NCBI RefSeq assembly: GCF_022919095.1 | Contig: NZ_CP095073.1 | Location: forward strand, 3,968,001-4,032,000 | Reading direction: 5' to 3' | Source of the DNA: Halobacillus salinarum | GTDB taxonomy: Bacteria; Bacillota; Bacilli; Bacillales; Halobacillaceae | Length of the DNA: 64,000 nt | Part shown: one piece after another, positions 39,186-48,488 of the stretch | How positions within the stretch are numbered: the first letter of the stretch is position 1 | How the letters are laid out: each line of letters begins with the position of its first letter | Translations under genes and position numbers: made by a program | Notes under the pieces: generated by a model | What the model was told of the DNA's origin: nothing | The model's input: the letters and a program-made list of their open reading frames with translations, nothing else | Databases searched by the model: none

Positions 39186-39213
39186 GCAGCCTGCCGGTTT
39201 TGAGACAGACTGC
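39186..39213 (-). terminator. Terminator after the DinB gene
   Basis: Minus-strand GCAGTCTG / CAGGCTGC stem (one G-T pair) followed by TTTG, 13 bases past the DinB stop. Confidence 0.6.
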
Positions 39214-39225
39214 CAAATCTCCATT

Positions 39226-39720
39226 TTATCCTGGTGAATCCATTCCCATTGCTGCCCATTCTTCTTTCGTTGGTCCATATACACCGGAAACAGGGAGCCC
39301 GGCCTGACGCATAAGAATCGTCAGCTGACCACGATGGTGAATTTCATGCTTCAAGAAGACAGCAAGTGTGAATCCTTTCGTCCATTCCTGTCCGTAAATG
39401 GTAGCTGATTCCTGCAAAGCGGCATCCGTCCACTGCTTCTTCACGGCATCTATTAACGATTGAGACGTTTTCTCGTAAGCCAGAGCAATTTCTGAAGCCG
39501 AGGCAGGCGCATTTTGTTCAGCAGTTGTTTCAAAACGCAACCCGGTTGGGGAAAGAATCCCTCCGGAAGGAACGAGATGCCAGGCAAGCGAACCGAGCGT
39601 TCTATAGCCCGGAGCTACTTCTTTGGAAAGGGAAGCATCGGTTAAAGCCGTTAAAAGATTCAAGGTGAGCGTCCGTTCATGCTCATATTCACTGACAAAG
39701 CTTTCAATCGTTTGATACAT
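39226..39720 (-). CDS. DinB family protein
   Basis: A 164-residue four-helix-bundle protein of the DinB/YfiT superfamily. The metal-site histidines appear in SLAWHLVPSGG and in KHEIHHRGQLTILMRQAGL, the family's strongest signature, with a final PTKEEWAAMGM. Members may act as bacillithiol-dependent transferases; the activity here is unknown. It begins after TTAAAGGAGG, 30 bases past the response-regulator gene, and may share its transcript. Confidence 0.9.
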   Translation of the reverse strand: MYQTIESFVSEYEHERTLTLNLLTALTDASLSKEVAPGYRTLGSLAWHLVPSGGILSPTGLRFETTAEQNAPASASEIALAYEKTSQSLIDAVKKQWTDAALQESATIYGQEWTKGFTLAVFLKHEIHHRGQLTILMRQAGLPVSGVYGPTKEEWAAMGMDSPG

Positions 39721-39750
39721 TGGTACATCCTCCTTTAAAATTCTTTTATC

Positions 39751-40365
39751 TTAAAATGTTTCTTTAGTCAGCCAGCCTTTATTTTCAGCGATGGCGATGG
39801 CATCCATACGATTTCTTGCTTCAAGCTTCTGGATGATTTCAGATATATAATTGCGGATCGTTGCTGGAGAAAGATATAAAATGTTACTCATCTCTTTGAC
39901 TGAATCGCCATTTTTCAAGTGAATGAGAATGGTGGATTCCCGTCTGGTGAGCGGGTTCATTTCTTCCATCATCGAAAACGTGAGGTGAGGACTGAAAACA
40001 CGCTGCCCTTTATAAATTTTTCTTAAGTCTTCGGCAAGGTCGGAGACAGGCATATCCTTTAACAAATATCCTTTTACTTCTGCTTTTACTGCCCGCTGCA
40101 GATAGCCGCTTCGTGCAAAAGTAGTCACGATCGCGATCCGGCACTCATTTCCTTCTTCATTTAATCTTTCAGCGACGTCCAAGCCGCTGACTAAAGGCAT
40201 TTCAATATCGAGCAAAGCGATATCCACCGGTTTTTCACGAATCAATCGAAGTGCCTCTTCCCCGTTTTCTGCTTCGCCAATAATTTCGATATCTTCTTCC
40301 AGCGCCAGTAATTGACTGATGGCCCCTCGAAGGATTCCCTGGTCTTCTGCAATGATAAGCTTCAC
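39751..40365 (-). CDS. NarL/DesR-type response regulator
   Basis: A 204-residue regulator: receiver domain (1-120) with acidic pair ED, phospho-aspartate D53 in ALLDIEMPLVSG and lysine in GYLLKDMP; LuxR-type helix-turn-helix (about 135-198) with LTRRESTILIHLKNGDSVKEM and LSPATIRNYISEIIQKL. Its start overlaps the kinase stop by 4 bases, so they form one pair. The likely target is the upstream membrane-protein gene or its own operon. Confidence 0.93.
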   Translation of the reverse strand: MKLIIAEDQGILRGAISQLLALEEDIEIIGEAENGEEALRLIREKPVDIALLDIEMPLVSGLDVAERLNEEGNECRIAIVTTFARSGYLQRAVKAEVKGYLLKDMPVSDLAEDLRKIYKGQRVFSPHLTFSMMEEMNPLTRRESTILIHLKNGDSVKEMSNILYLSPATIRNYISEIIQKLEARNRMDAIAIAENKGWLTKETF

Positions 40366-41459
40366 TGGATCCCCTCCGATACCATTGATTTTTTAACTTT
40401 AGGCACAGTAATCGTTATGATAGTCCCTTCCGCTTCCTTGCCAGACACTTCCAGCTGTCCATCTATGAGAAGGAGTCTTTCTTTCATGCCCAGTAAACCG
40501 CTGCCGAATTGTCCATAATCCTTTTTCGCTATTCCAATTCCATCGTCCTCCACTTGAAGCGTGCATGCTCCGGGGCTGTTGTTGATCACAATGGTACATT
40601 CCTTCGCAGCACTATGTTTGACTACATTTGTCACACATTCCCTTACACACATACTCAAAATATTGCGGATCACTGGAGAGGACTCCAGTTGTCCATGCTG
40701 TTCCAAATGGCAGGTGATTCCTGCAGATTTGCAAATCTGCACGGCACGACTGCACTCCTCATCAATCTCAATCGTCTGCATATCGCTGATCAGCTCACGT
40801 ACCTGCAGCAAAACAGACCTCGATATTCGCTGAACTTCACGGGATTCTGCTCTAGCCTGGCTGGGATTTCGATCAATCATTCGCTCTACTAACTCACTCT
40901 TCAAAGTGATTAATGAAAGGGTATGACCGAGTGTGTCGTGGAGATCACGGGCAATCCGCTGCCGCTCTTCATTCTTAATGAGCCGCTCAATTTCACCGTT
41001 CGCACACTGAAGCTTTATTCTCATTTCCTTCGATTTCCTCCGCATTTTTTCCATATACGGAAGCCAGAAAAGCATCAGGAGGAGGGAATACCACCCAAGA
41101 AATACATGGTCAGAAGTGGTTGAAAAATAAAACAAAGCAGCACTTGAAAAGAATCCAAACATGAGCAATGTAAGCTTCGTAATTTGACGATACGTCGGGT
41201 ATATCCCCATCACCATCGCAGGATAAAATCCAAAGATGAGTTCCCACGGACTGAAAAAAGCTCCTTGCATGGCAATGACAGTGAGTTGAACAATGATATA
41301 AAATGTGCGGTGTCTTTCATTCATGATGCTGATGATGTGGGCGGCTGCGAAGATAAAAAACAATAAATAGTTGTAAATCGTAGGCTGTGGGATCATAATC
41401 AAAGAAATCAAAGGGGGGAGTAACATAACCGTTTCTCGCGGCAGTTTAATTCCTGACAT
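40362..41459 (-). CDS. DesK-type sensor histidine kinase
   Basis: Membrane kinase of about 365 residues. Four or five hydrophobic helices (about 5-145) form a sensing bundle with no large external domain. The HisKA_3 motif RIARDLHDTLGHTLSLITLK carries the phospho-histidine, and HATPase blocks CVRECVTNVVKHS, EDDGIGIAK and GSGLLGMKERL follow. The start at 41459 is preferred because GGAAG precedes it; an in-frame start 18 bases earlier has poor spacing. Paired with the overlapping response regulator. It probably senses a membrane state or cell-envelope stress. Confidence 0.92.
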   Translation of the reverse strand: MSGIKLPRETVMLLPPLISLIMIPQPTIYNYLLFFIFAAAHIISIMNERHRTFYIIVQLTVIAMQGAFFSPWELIFGFYPAMVMGIYPTYRQITKLTLLMFGFFSSAALFYFSTTSDHVFLGWYSLLLMLFWLPYMEKMRRKSKEMRIKLQCANGEIERLIKNEERQRIARDLHDTLGHTLSLITLKSELVERMIDRNPSQARAESREVQRISRSVLLQVRELISDMQTIEIDEECSRAVQICKSAGITCHLEQHGQLESSPVIRNILSMCVRECVTNVVKHSAAKECTIVINNSPGACTLQVEDDGIGIAKKDYGQFGSGLLGMKERLLLIDGQLEVSGKEAEGTIITITVPKVKKSMVSEGIQ

Positions 41460-41527
41460 GGGATTTACTTCCTTCATCCTTTTACTCACATGATACCACA
41501 AGATTAAGAAAATTCAGCTTTACTTTT

Positions 41528-41938
41528 TTATTCTGCGACATTGGATCGCCTTGGAACACTTCGCTCAGTTTTATCTTCACTTTTCAACCATTCAGGCACG
41601 AGCCAAATAGTAAGTACAGCCACTACGGCATGCACAGGATGCGCGATAATGCCGAACTTTACTGCTGGTGGATTTGCCAGATCATTCATGGTCATTAATA
41701 AAGTAACTCCCAAGGTTAACAACGCATAGTACCCCCGAGCTCTTTTTGTTTTTCTAAAAAACTTCGAAAAAATAAGCGCACCCATGATATTAGCCAAAAT
41801 GGCTGCACCACCAATAGAGAACCACGTAAGCTGCTCAAACCACAATCCCGTTGCTGTCCCTAACAAATAAGTAACTGCTAGCGCTGCCACTGCACCAATC
41901 ACTCCGGCGTATAAACCCGTGAGCAGTGTTTTTTTCAT
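41528..41938 (-). CDS. Four-helix membrane protein of unknown function
   Basis: A 136-residue protein with four predicted helices (about 5-27, 37-58, 68-86 and 93-113) and a charged, arginine-rich tail (EDKTERSVPRRSNVAE). I do not recognise the family. It lies 68 bases before the DesK-type kinase gene on the same strand and starts after AGGAGG. It is likely the first gene of that operon, and is a candidate for the product whose level the two-component system controls. Confidence 0.65.
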   Translation of the reverse strand: MKKTLLTGLYAGVIGAVAALAVTYLLGTATGLWFEQLTWFSIGGAAILANIMGALIFSKFFRKTKRARGYYALLTLGVTLLMTMNDLANPPAVKFGIIAHPVHAVVAVLTIWLVPEWLKSEDKTERSVPRRSNVAE

Positions 41939-42093
41939 TAATCATTCCTCCTTGCTTTTGTTATTTAGAGCGTAGCAAATGAGGAAGCAGAGCAGTAGTT
42001 ATGGACATCATTTTTATCAAGTGATACTTATCATTTTGATAAAAACGGTACCGATATCTATAAAAAATATACACACGGATTGTAGACTTCACT

Positions 42094-42126
42094 AAAAAAA
42101 GACATGCGGCGTGACAGCCGCATGTC
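42094..42126 (-). terminator. Rho-independent terminator of the pentitol/Gat operon
   Basis: Perfect minus-strand stem GACATGCGGC / GCCGCATGTC with a 6-base loop and TTTTTTT, right after the araD-like gene. Confidence 0.95.
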
Positions 42127-42135
42127 TTTTAAAAA

Positions 42136-42828
42136 TTATTGACCATAATAGGCATTATTGCCATGTTTCCTAAAAAAATGCTTTTTCAATAGCATGTAAT
42201 CAAGATCCGACCTTTCAGAATTCAAGTTAAATGTATTGTAAGCCATTTTACAAACTTCTTCTAACACAACTGCATTTTTTAGAGCTTTACTTGCATTCTC
42301 GCCCCACGAAAACGGTCCATGACTCTCGACTAAAACAGAAGGAACATGGTTCGGATTAATGTTTCGATGATTAAACGTTTCTACAATCACCTGCCCCGTT
42401 TCTAACTCATAATCATGAGCTATCTCCTTTTCGGTCAGATGTCTTGTGCAAGGGACGGAACCAAAGAAGTGATCCGCATGAGTAGTTCCTAATGCAGGAA
42501 GATCGCATGCCGCCTGAGCCCAAGTCGTAGCCCACGTGGAGTGGGTATGAACAACACCTCCGATTTCTTTAAAATTTCTATATAAAGTTACATGGGTTTT
42601 TGTATCAGAGGATGGCTTCAGTTCTCCTTCGACCTTCTTCCCTTCCAAATCAACCACGACTAAATCTGCTGCCGTTAAATCTTCGTACTTAACTCCACTT
42701 GGCTTGATCACAATTAATCCGGACTCGCGGTCAATACCACTTACATTTCCCCATGTAAAAGTAACTAAATCATGTTTAGGTAAACTCAAATTCGCTTGTA
42801 AAACTTCTTCTTTTAAATTTTCCAGCAT
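42136..42828 (-). CDS. L-ribulose-5-phosphate 4-epimerase (AraD/UlaF/SgbE family)
   Basis: Class II aldolase-fold zinc enzyme converting L-ribulose-5-phosphate to D-xylulose-5-phosphate. The 230-residue protein shows [22 protein letters not shown] for phosphate binding, SSDTKTH, the zinc histidines in [16 protein letters not shown], and [16 protein letters not shown], which is specific to AraD-type epimerases rather than fuculose aldolases. It is the last gene of the Gat-type PTS operon, where it would feed the pentose phosphate pathway. No araA or araB is nearby. Confidence 0.92.
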   Translation of the reverse strand: MLENLKEEVLQANLSLPKHDLVTFTWGNVSGIDRESGLIVIKPSGVKYEDLTAADLVVVDLEGKKVEGELKPSSDTKTHVTLYRNFKEIGGVVHTHSTWATTWAQAACDLPALGTTHADHFFGSVPCTRHLTEKEIAHDYELETGQVIVETFNHRNINPNHVPSVLVESHGPFSWGENASKALKNAVVLEEVCKMAYNTFNLNSERSDLDYMLLKKHFFRKHGNNAYYGQ

Positions 42829-42881
42829 TTTAGCTTCACTCCTTTCATTTAAATAATTAAAGTGTTGAGCGTAGGAGTATA

Positions 42882-43936
42882 TTAATTTTCAAGAGAAACA
42901 AGCACCTTGTTAAAGTGCAATGTACGATCTGCCATGCCTTGTAAATACTCCCCTGTTTCAAAGACTCCAATTTTATGGGAAACCATAGGCTTAAATTTAA
43001 GTTCCCCTTTAGTTAAATAATCTAAAGCAGCTTTCCACGCAATTCCTGGGTAGGGGAAGTGTATGAATTCCAAGACCCTTGAACAACTACTTCACCTCGC
43101 ATCAGATGGTCCATCGTTTTTTCTGCTAACTCCAGTCCTGAATGCGTGATTCCTAGAAAGACAACTCGTCCTTTTTTCTTAGCAGCTAAGATTGCCTGCT
43201 CTTGGGTAATCGTACTTCCCGCTGTTTCGGCAACAACTTCAGCACCGCCCCCGGTCAAATCTCGTATCCTTTCTACCGGATCTACTTCTTTCGCGTTTAT
43301 CGTGATATCAGCACCTAATTTTTTGGCCATGGCTAATTTTTCATCAGAGATATCAACAGCAATAACTGTGGAGGCTCCAAATATATGTGCCCATTGCAGG
43401 GTTAATTGACCAATCGATCCACAGCCAACTACAACCACAGTTTCACCCGGTTGAATATTTGCTTTTTGTAAACCGTGATAACCAATTGTCGCAGGCTCAA
43501 TTCCCGAAGCATTTTCAAAATCCAACTGCTCTGGGATAGGTAACACGTGCTCTTTCGGAACTTTAACATATTCTGCAAAAGCCCCATTACTTCCTGTGCC
43601 AATTATGTTATAATCAGCGCATAGTCCGTAGTCTGTTGCTCTGCAATGTTCACACTCACCACAGGGAACTAGTGGAGCAACAACTACTCTATCATTTTTT
43701 CTAACCTCATCTACTCTACTTCCAACTTCTGCTATCTCCCCTGAAAATTCATGTCCTAGAATAAGCGGATATTTTCTTGCCCCAGTAATCAAGGATCGGG
43801 GAACATCAGAACCGCAAATTCCGCAATATTTCACCTTAATTAATACTTCATCTTCACTTATTTGCGGAATGTCTACAAGTTCATTTTCAAAATGACCCAG
43901 TGCATGAAGTACTGATGCTTTCATTTTACCTTTCAT
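42882..43936 (-). pseudogene. Zinc-dependent polyol-phosphate dehydrogenase (GatD/SorDH-like MDR), broken by one frameshift
   Basis: Oxidises a sugar-alcohol phosphate delivered by the PTS, using NAD. The N-terminal frame has the catalytic zinc region KYCGICGSDVP and GHEFSGEIAEVG, the structural zinc cysteines PCGECEHCRATDYGLC, and the Rossmann motif VVVVGCGSIGQLTLQWA. The break is at a GGGG run on the plus strand (43053-43056). One added C on the coding strand restores SWNSYTSPYPGIAWKAALDY and 351 residues, normal for GatD-like enzymes. Its absence would block the pathway, so a sequence error is plausible. It lies between gatC and the epimerase gene. Confidence 0.87.
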
Positions 43937-43956
43937 AATTTCTCCTCCTTACATGG

Positions 43957-45387
43957 CTAAGCCTCTGATGCTATATCATCCTCTTTGATCTCCGGATTGT
44001 TTTTCTCTGCTTGACGATCCAGATAGTTGTATATTGCTGTTTTATTCTTTCTAAACAAAATCCACAGGATAAAATAAGCAACTACTGCAATCCCGATAAA
44101 TATTGGATTTGCACTTAAAAAGGCCAAAAATATTAGTCCCATTAATGGCTTTCCTAATATATTGAAGCTTGTGATCAAAAGCGCGCCTTCAGGTAAATTA
44201 ATACCTACATTGGTAGCAATATCTGTGAACAACGGGGCGGTGTAAGTACACATATACAAACCTAAACCAAACCAAATGATCCCATTGATGACGACTTTAG
44301 CCATATTCCCATTAGTAATAGAGACCAGCCCTTGAACCATAAACGGAAGCGCTAGTAAATCTACAACCGGTATTACTTCATTGCCAGGCAGGATAAACGC
44401 GACCACTACCATAAAAGGAATTAATAGAAGTCCTGATGTGAGAGTCGCTGGTTCACCAAAACCTGCTGCATCATTTATTCCGAGATACCATTCACGTCCG
44501 GAGTCTTTTTCTTTTTTAGCAGTAGACTTTCTTGCAGCATCAGTTATTGGAATAAAAGCTTGTGAAAAAATCCCGGCGACTTTTGGGAAAATAGCCATTA
44601 CAGAACTAGTAGCTATTCCTACAACCGCAACCTTTCCCCAGGACTCAATCGAATTTAGACTATTTATGTTTCCAAGTAACCCAATAATTAAACCTAGGAA
44701 GAATCCCAGAGTTATCGGCTCACCGATGATACCCAATCTCTTCTGTAAAGATTCAGGATCAATCTTTGCTTTATGAAGACCTAATTTATTTAGTAATGGA
44801 TCAGTAACTACGCCAAAAATAGTCGCTTCTATATTGTGCATCGCAATAATGGTGGCATTTGGGTAGCCATAATACGTGGACCATCTTCTCGCCATTAATT
44901 CAGCAATAAGCAGACTGTACAAGTTTAGGAGAATCATGCAGCTTAAAGATAAAATGATACTATCTGTGACGATGTAAACCATTGACCCCCAAATTGCATA
45001 AGAGTAGTTATTCCATAAATCAGAGGGCTGAAAAACATCTGTCCATTTCACCAAGAAAAGGACTGTTTGCAGAATCAAACCAACGGCTAAGAATAACATT
45101 CCCGGCTGTGTGGAGAAGGCTACAATAGATGTAGCCTGCCAACCTACGTCAAAAGCAGGCAAATTTATCCCGGTGATTTCCACCATATTTTTAATAACTG
45201 GAGAAATAATAGGTGTAAATGAATTGAGCACTAACATAAACCCCTGTAAGCCAATCCCTGCATATAACCCAGCCATTAAAGCTTTTTTGGCAGGTACCTT
45301 TAGCACAAAAGCAATGATCACAATAATGACCGGTACCAGGATTGGAGCTCCAAAAGCATCAAAAAACGATTGCAAGGCAGTAAGCAT
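43957..45387 (-). CDS. PTS galactitol-type EIIC component (GatC family)
   Basis: Membrane channel of a phosphotransferase importer, 476 residues and about 11-12 hydrophobic segments. Gat-type features include the opening FFDAFGAPILVPVIIVIIA, VPAKKALMAGLYAGIGLQG, and IGEPITLGFFLGLIIGLLG in the middle. The end is charged. It is encoded with separate EIIB and EIIA genes, as usual for galactitol-type systems. Given the dehydrogenase and AraD-type epimerase, a pentitol such as an arabitol is a better substrate guess than galactitol. Confidence 0.93.
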   Translation of the reverse strand: MLTALQSFFDAFGAPILVPVIIVIIAFVLKVPAKKALMAGLYAGIGLQGFMLVLNSFTPIISPVIKNMVEITGINLPAFDVGWQATSIVAFSTQPGMLFLAVGLILQTVLFLVKWTDVFQPSDLWNNYSYAIWGSMVYIVTDSIILSLSCMILLNLYSLLIAELMARRWSTYYGYPNATIIAMHNIEATIFGVVTDPLLNKLGLHKAKIDPESLQKRLGIIGEPITLGFFLGLIIGLLGNINSLNSIESWGKVAVVGIATSSVMAIFPKVAGIFSQAFIPITDAARKSTAKKEKDSGREWYLGINDAAGFGEPATLTSGLLLIPFMVVVAFILPGNEVIPVVDLLALPFMVQGLVSITNGNMAKVVINGIIWFGLGLYMCTYTAPLFTDIATNVGINLPEGALLITSFNILGKPLMGLIFLAFLSANPIFIGIAVVAYFILWILFRKNKTAIYNYLDRQAEKNNPEIKEDDIASEA

Positions 45388-45424
45388 TATGGAAAACTCC
45401 TTTCTTTACTCTTTAAATGAAATG

Positions 45425-45727
45425 CTACTTTTCCAGAGACTTTAACGTTTCTTCTACTTCATCAAAAAATTCTTCCTCTCCCATACCTGTCAAACAGCTA
45501 ACTGAACTAATGGTCGGAATGCCATAGTCAGCTTTAGGAAGAGGGCTTGTATGCGTGATCAAATCATACAACCCACTTTCTGCAAAACTTAAGGCTTCCG
45601 TCGGCTTCCCTTCGTTCGTAGTTACTTTTAAACCACGCGCTTCCATTTCCTCTTTTACTTTTTCTGCAACCATCGATGAAGTTACCGTCCCCGAACCACA
45701 AACTGATAAGATCTTAAATGTTTTCAT
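45425..45727 (-). CDS. PTS galactitol-type EIIB component (GatB family)
   Basis: A 100-residue cytoplasmic phosphocarrier. The phospho-cysteine is C10 in ILSVCGSGTVTSSMVAEK, the P-loop typical of EIIB-Gat. It passes phosphate from EIIA to the sugar bound by EIIC. It lies between the EIIA and EIIC genes. Confidence 0.93.
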   Translation of the reverse strand: MKTFKILSVCGSGTVTSSMVAEKVKEEMEARGLKVTTNEGKPTEALSFAESGLYDLITHTSPLPKADYGIPTISSVSCLTGMGEEEFFDEVEETLKSLEK

Positions 45728-45766
45728 CCTTCATTCCTCCTAGTAAAATGTTATATAATCTTGGGC

Positions 45767-46216
45767 TTACACCATGATTAAAGAAGATTGTAAGTTTTGC
45801 TTTAACGTCTTTTCGTTGTCTGTATTTATCATTTCAGATAGCAGCTCCTTGTTTTGAAAAATCGAAATTAGGTTCTTTAGTAACTGGGTCTGTTCTTCTG
45901 GCTCACTTACTGCTAAAAGAAACACAAGGAAGACTTCTATTTTCTGTTCAGGGTCTTCCATCAAACGAAACGTTATGGGTTCAAATAAAGTAGCCATACA
46001 TAAAGCAGATCTATTCACATGAGTTACATCTGTGTGCGGAATAGCTACGTTTGTTTCCCCGGTTTTTAACCCCGTCGGCAGTACTTCTTCTCTTTGTAAA
46101 ACCGCATTGATATAGCTGTCCTTCACATATCCTGCATCTAACATTTGCCCGCCTAATCGTTCAATTGCTTCCTTTGAGTCCTTTACTCGTAGCTTGGGGT
46201 TAACTATTACATCCAA
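45767..46216 (-). CDS. PTS EIIA component (fructose/mannitol/galactitol type)
   Basis: A 149-residue cytoplasmic phosphocarrier with the EIIA-2 fold. The phospho-histidine is H61 in NVAIPHTDVTH, preceded by LPTGLKTGE. It starts 6 bases after the PRD regulator stop and is the first structural gene of the PTS. It accepts phosphate from HPr and can also phosphorylate the regulator. Confidence 0.92.
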   Translation of the reverse strand: MDVIVNPKLRVKDSKEAIERLGGQMLDAGYVKDSYINAVLQREEVLPTGLKTGETNVAIPHTDVTHVNRSALCMATLFEPITFRLMEDPEQKIEVFLVFLLAVSEPEEQTQLLKNLISIFQNKELLSEMINTDNEKTLKQNLQSSLIMV

Positions 46217-46222
46217 CTGTTC

Positions 46223-48277
46223 TCACCCCCTTTCAAATGATTTCTGGTTTTGTTGTAAATTAAGTTGTACTGCTTCAGGTGTTTGAGAATGAATAATTCT
46301 TGCTTTTCTATCTTCATTAGTCACAAGTTTTGTCAATTGAGTAAGCGGCCGAATATGCAATTTTCGATCAATGGCTGCTACGATAAAGACCAAATGGATC
46401 CTTTCTCCCTGGAAATCTACGCCTTCCTCTATCTTTAATAAGCTCATTGCTAGTTCATGCACGCCGTCTTCAGGTGAAGCGTGAGGAATTGCCACGTGGG
46501 GACTAATTACAATATAGGGATCCTTCTTGTTATTTAACATAGCCTCTAAATAACTCTCCGAAATGCTCCCATTATCAATTAATGGTTTGGAAGCAACTGT
46601 TAGTGCTTCTTCCCACGAGTCCACTGTCTTTTTAAGAACAATAGTATCCTTCCTTATTAAGTCAAGAAGATTCATTCTACTAGGAGTTATCGTTTGTTTA
46701 AGGGAGGATTGATCGTCCCGATTCAAATAATTTTGTAAGTCCTTTAATAATTCATCTTCTTCATCAATCCTTGAATGACTTTTAATGATATCCATGACTT
46801 CATTCATATCAATTTGACTGGATAAATAACCATTAGTCTCAAGCATCACCTGTTTCTTAAGACGTCGCTTATCCTCTTCATTTAAAAATGCTTTCGTTAA
46901 GAATAACTTTTTCTCTGTTTCTAAATAACTTGACGCAAAAACTAAATCGTAATCCAAGTCATAATTTTCAAATTCGCGAATAGATAAGGAATCTAATAAA
47001 ATAAATTCAGGAAACAATTCTTTCAATTCATTAAACATTAACCTAGAGACGGATACTCCTTGAGGACATACGACAATCGCTTTTACTTTTTTTTCGATAC
47101 TTTTCCCCTGTCTTTTCATCCACCCGCCAATAAGCATCGTAATATAGGTGATTTCACTTTCAGGTATTTCGGTTCCGATAAGCTTTTCTAATGATCCAAT
47201 TGACCTTTTAACTAAATGGTTTAATTCTTTAAATTCGTTGCTCTCAGGCAGTTGGAACGTAAGGGTGGTATCTGTCAGATTGTATTTGATTCGATAGTAC
47301 GCAGGTTTAATATGTTGAAAAAGACTGTTTAATAACTGCTGCCGATCTTGAAAATATATACAGGCATTCTTTTCAAACATATGAAGGACTTCATTAATCG
47401 CGGGCATCAAGTTAGGTATTGGTTCTTCTGTGATTAATTCAGATGAATGAACGTTTGTTGTTAAAAGGTGTAAAGTAATAAACAACCGCTCAGCAATCGG
47501 GAATGACCGGTATTCACAAAAGATCTCTTCAGAAGCTTGATACTCCTTTGTATCTACTAGATCTTCATAGTTGATCGGATTTGTGATGATCTCTTTTCCT
47601 TGGTTTACTCGTCTAAGAATGAGTATGATGATGTAAGGCATCATTTCTAATTTTTCATCTGTAAATTTTATATTTAATGTGTCCTCCACTTTTTCAATAC
47701 GCTTTATGAATTTATGAATATCACCTTCATTAATTTGGGTAATTTCATTCAATTTTTCTTTAATGCTATTCAATTGCAACACTTCGTGCATGATCCCAAT
47801 AAATAGTTTTCTTATTTGAATTTCTTTACCTTTTAAGCGGTAACCGTGTTTTCTTGTATATTGGATGGAGAGCTCATATTCATTCAAGTAATCTTGCGCT
47901 TGTCTTAAATCATTTAAAATTGTATTCTTGCTGACTAGCAGCTCGCAGGTAAAATGGTTGAGCGAAAGTTCTTCTTGAGAGCTTACGACCATCAAAATTA
48001 AGATATAAACACGCTGCTGCTCCGTTAGCACTTGCGAAGGCTTCATAGAATTTTCACCATGAAGGGCAATAAATACATCTTCACTAATAAGAAAATGACC
48101 TTGTCTTGTTCTTTCTATTACAGGAAGGCTGTTTGACATCAGCCAGTCATTAAGCTTTTGGATACTATAACCAAGCTGTCGGCTTGTCAAATTTAATTTC
48201 TTTTCCAGATCGATACTCTTAATACTTGGATTACTGAGTAGTTCATCAATAATTTTCTTACTTCTGATGCTTATCAT
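46223..48277 (-). CDS. PRD-containing transcriptional activator with EIIB- and EIIA-like domains (MtlR/LicR type)
   Basis: A 684-residue PTS-controlled activator: N-terminal helix-turn-helix domains (about 1-150), two PTS regulation domains (about 180-395, regulatory histidines in the FITLHLL and HIKPAYYRIKYNL regions), a Gat-like EIIB domain (about 405-490, cysteine in VVCPQGVSVSRLM) and a C-terminal EIIA domain (about 540-680, histidine in VAIPHASPEDG). Phosphorylation by HPr and the partner EII components tunes activity. The start at 48277 follows AAGGAGGCGC. It heads the operon and most likely activates it in response to the transported polyol. Confidence 0.92.
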   Translation of the reverse strand: MISIRSKKIIDELLSNPSIKSIDLEKKLNLTSRQLGYSIQKLNDWLMSNSLPVIERTRQGHFLISEDVFIALHGENSMKPSQVLTEQQRVYILILMVVSSQEELSLNHFTCELLVSKNTILNDLRQAQDYLNEYELSIQYTRKHGYRLKGKEIQIRKLFIGIMHEVLQLNSIKEKLNEITQINEGDIHKFIKRIEKVEDTLNIKFTDEKLEMMPYIIILILRRVNQGKEIITNPINYEDLVDTKEYQASEEIFCEYRSFPIAERLFITLHLLTTNVHSSELITEEPIPNLMPAINEVLHMFEKNACIYFQDRQQLLNSLFQHIKPAYYRIKYNLTDTTLTFQLPESNEFKELNHLVKRSIGSLEKLIGTEIPESEITYITMLIGGWMKRQGKSIEKKVKAIVVCPQGVSVSRLMFNELKELFPEFILLDSLSIREFENYDLDYDLVFASSYLETEKKLFLTKAFLNEEDKRRLKKQVMLETNGYLSSQIDMNEVMDIIKSHSRIDEEDELLKDLQNYLNRDDQSSLKQTITPSRMNLLDLIRKDTIVLKKTVDSWEEALTVASKPLIDNGSISESYLEAMLNNKKDPYIVISPHVAIPHASPEDGVHELAMSLLKIEEGVDFQGERIHLVFIVAAIDRKLHIRPLTQLTKLVTNEDRKARIIHSQTPEAVQLNLQQNQKSFERG

Positions 48278-48327
48278 CACTCTTTGCGCCTCCTTGTAAA
48301 ACATAGTATCACCTCAACCGAACTAAT

Positions 48328-48341
48328 TGTATCCGTTTTCA
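48328..48341. promoter_or_regulatory. Weak cre-like site upstream of the PRD regulator
   Basis: TGTATCCGTTTTCA matches the relaxed cre consensus at all but one fixed position and lies about 50 bases before the operon's first start. Confidence 0.35.
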
Positions 48342-48397
48342 TCGCAATGTATTGAAGAGTTATTGTAAGGCACTTCGATCCTATTTTTAACACCCAC

Positions 48398-48433
48398 AAA
48401 AAACGCCCCGAGACATAAACTTGTCAGAGGGCG
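48398..48433 (-). terminator. Rho-independent terminator of the GntP gene
   Basis: Minus-strand CGCCC / GGGCG outer arms with TGACA / TGTC inner pairing, followed by TTTTTT. It lies 56 bases past the permease stop. Confidence 0.75.
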
Positions 48434-48488
48434 CGACTAATGTATTTTGTTCTAAATGGGTTAGGACCTCTCCATATAAGTATAATTT

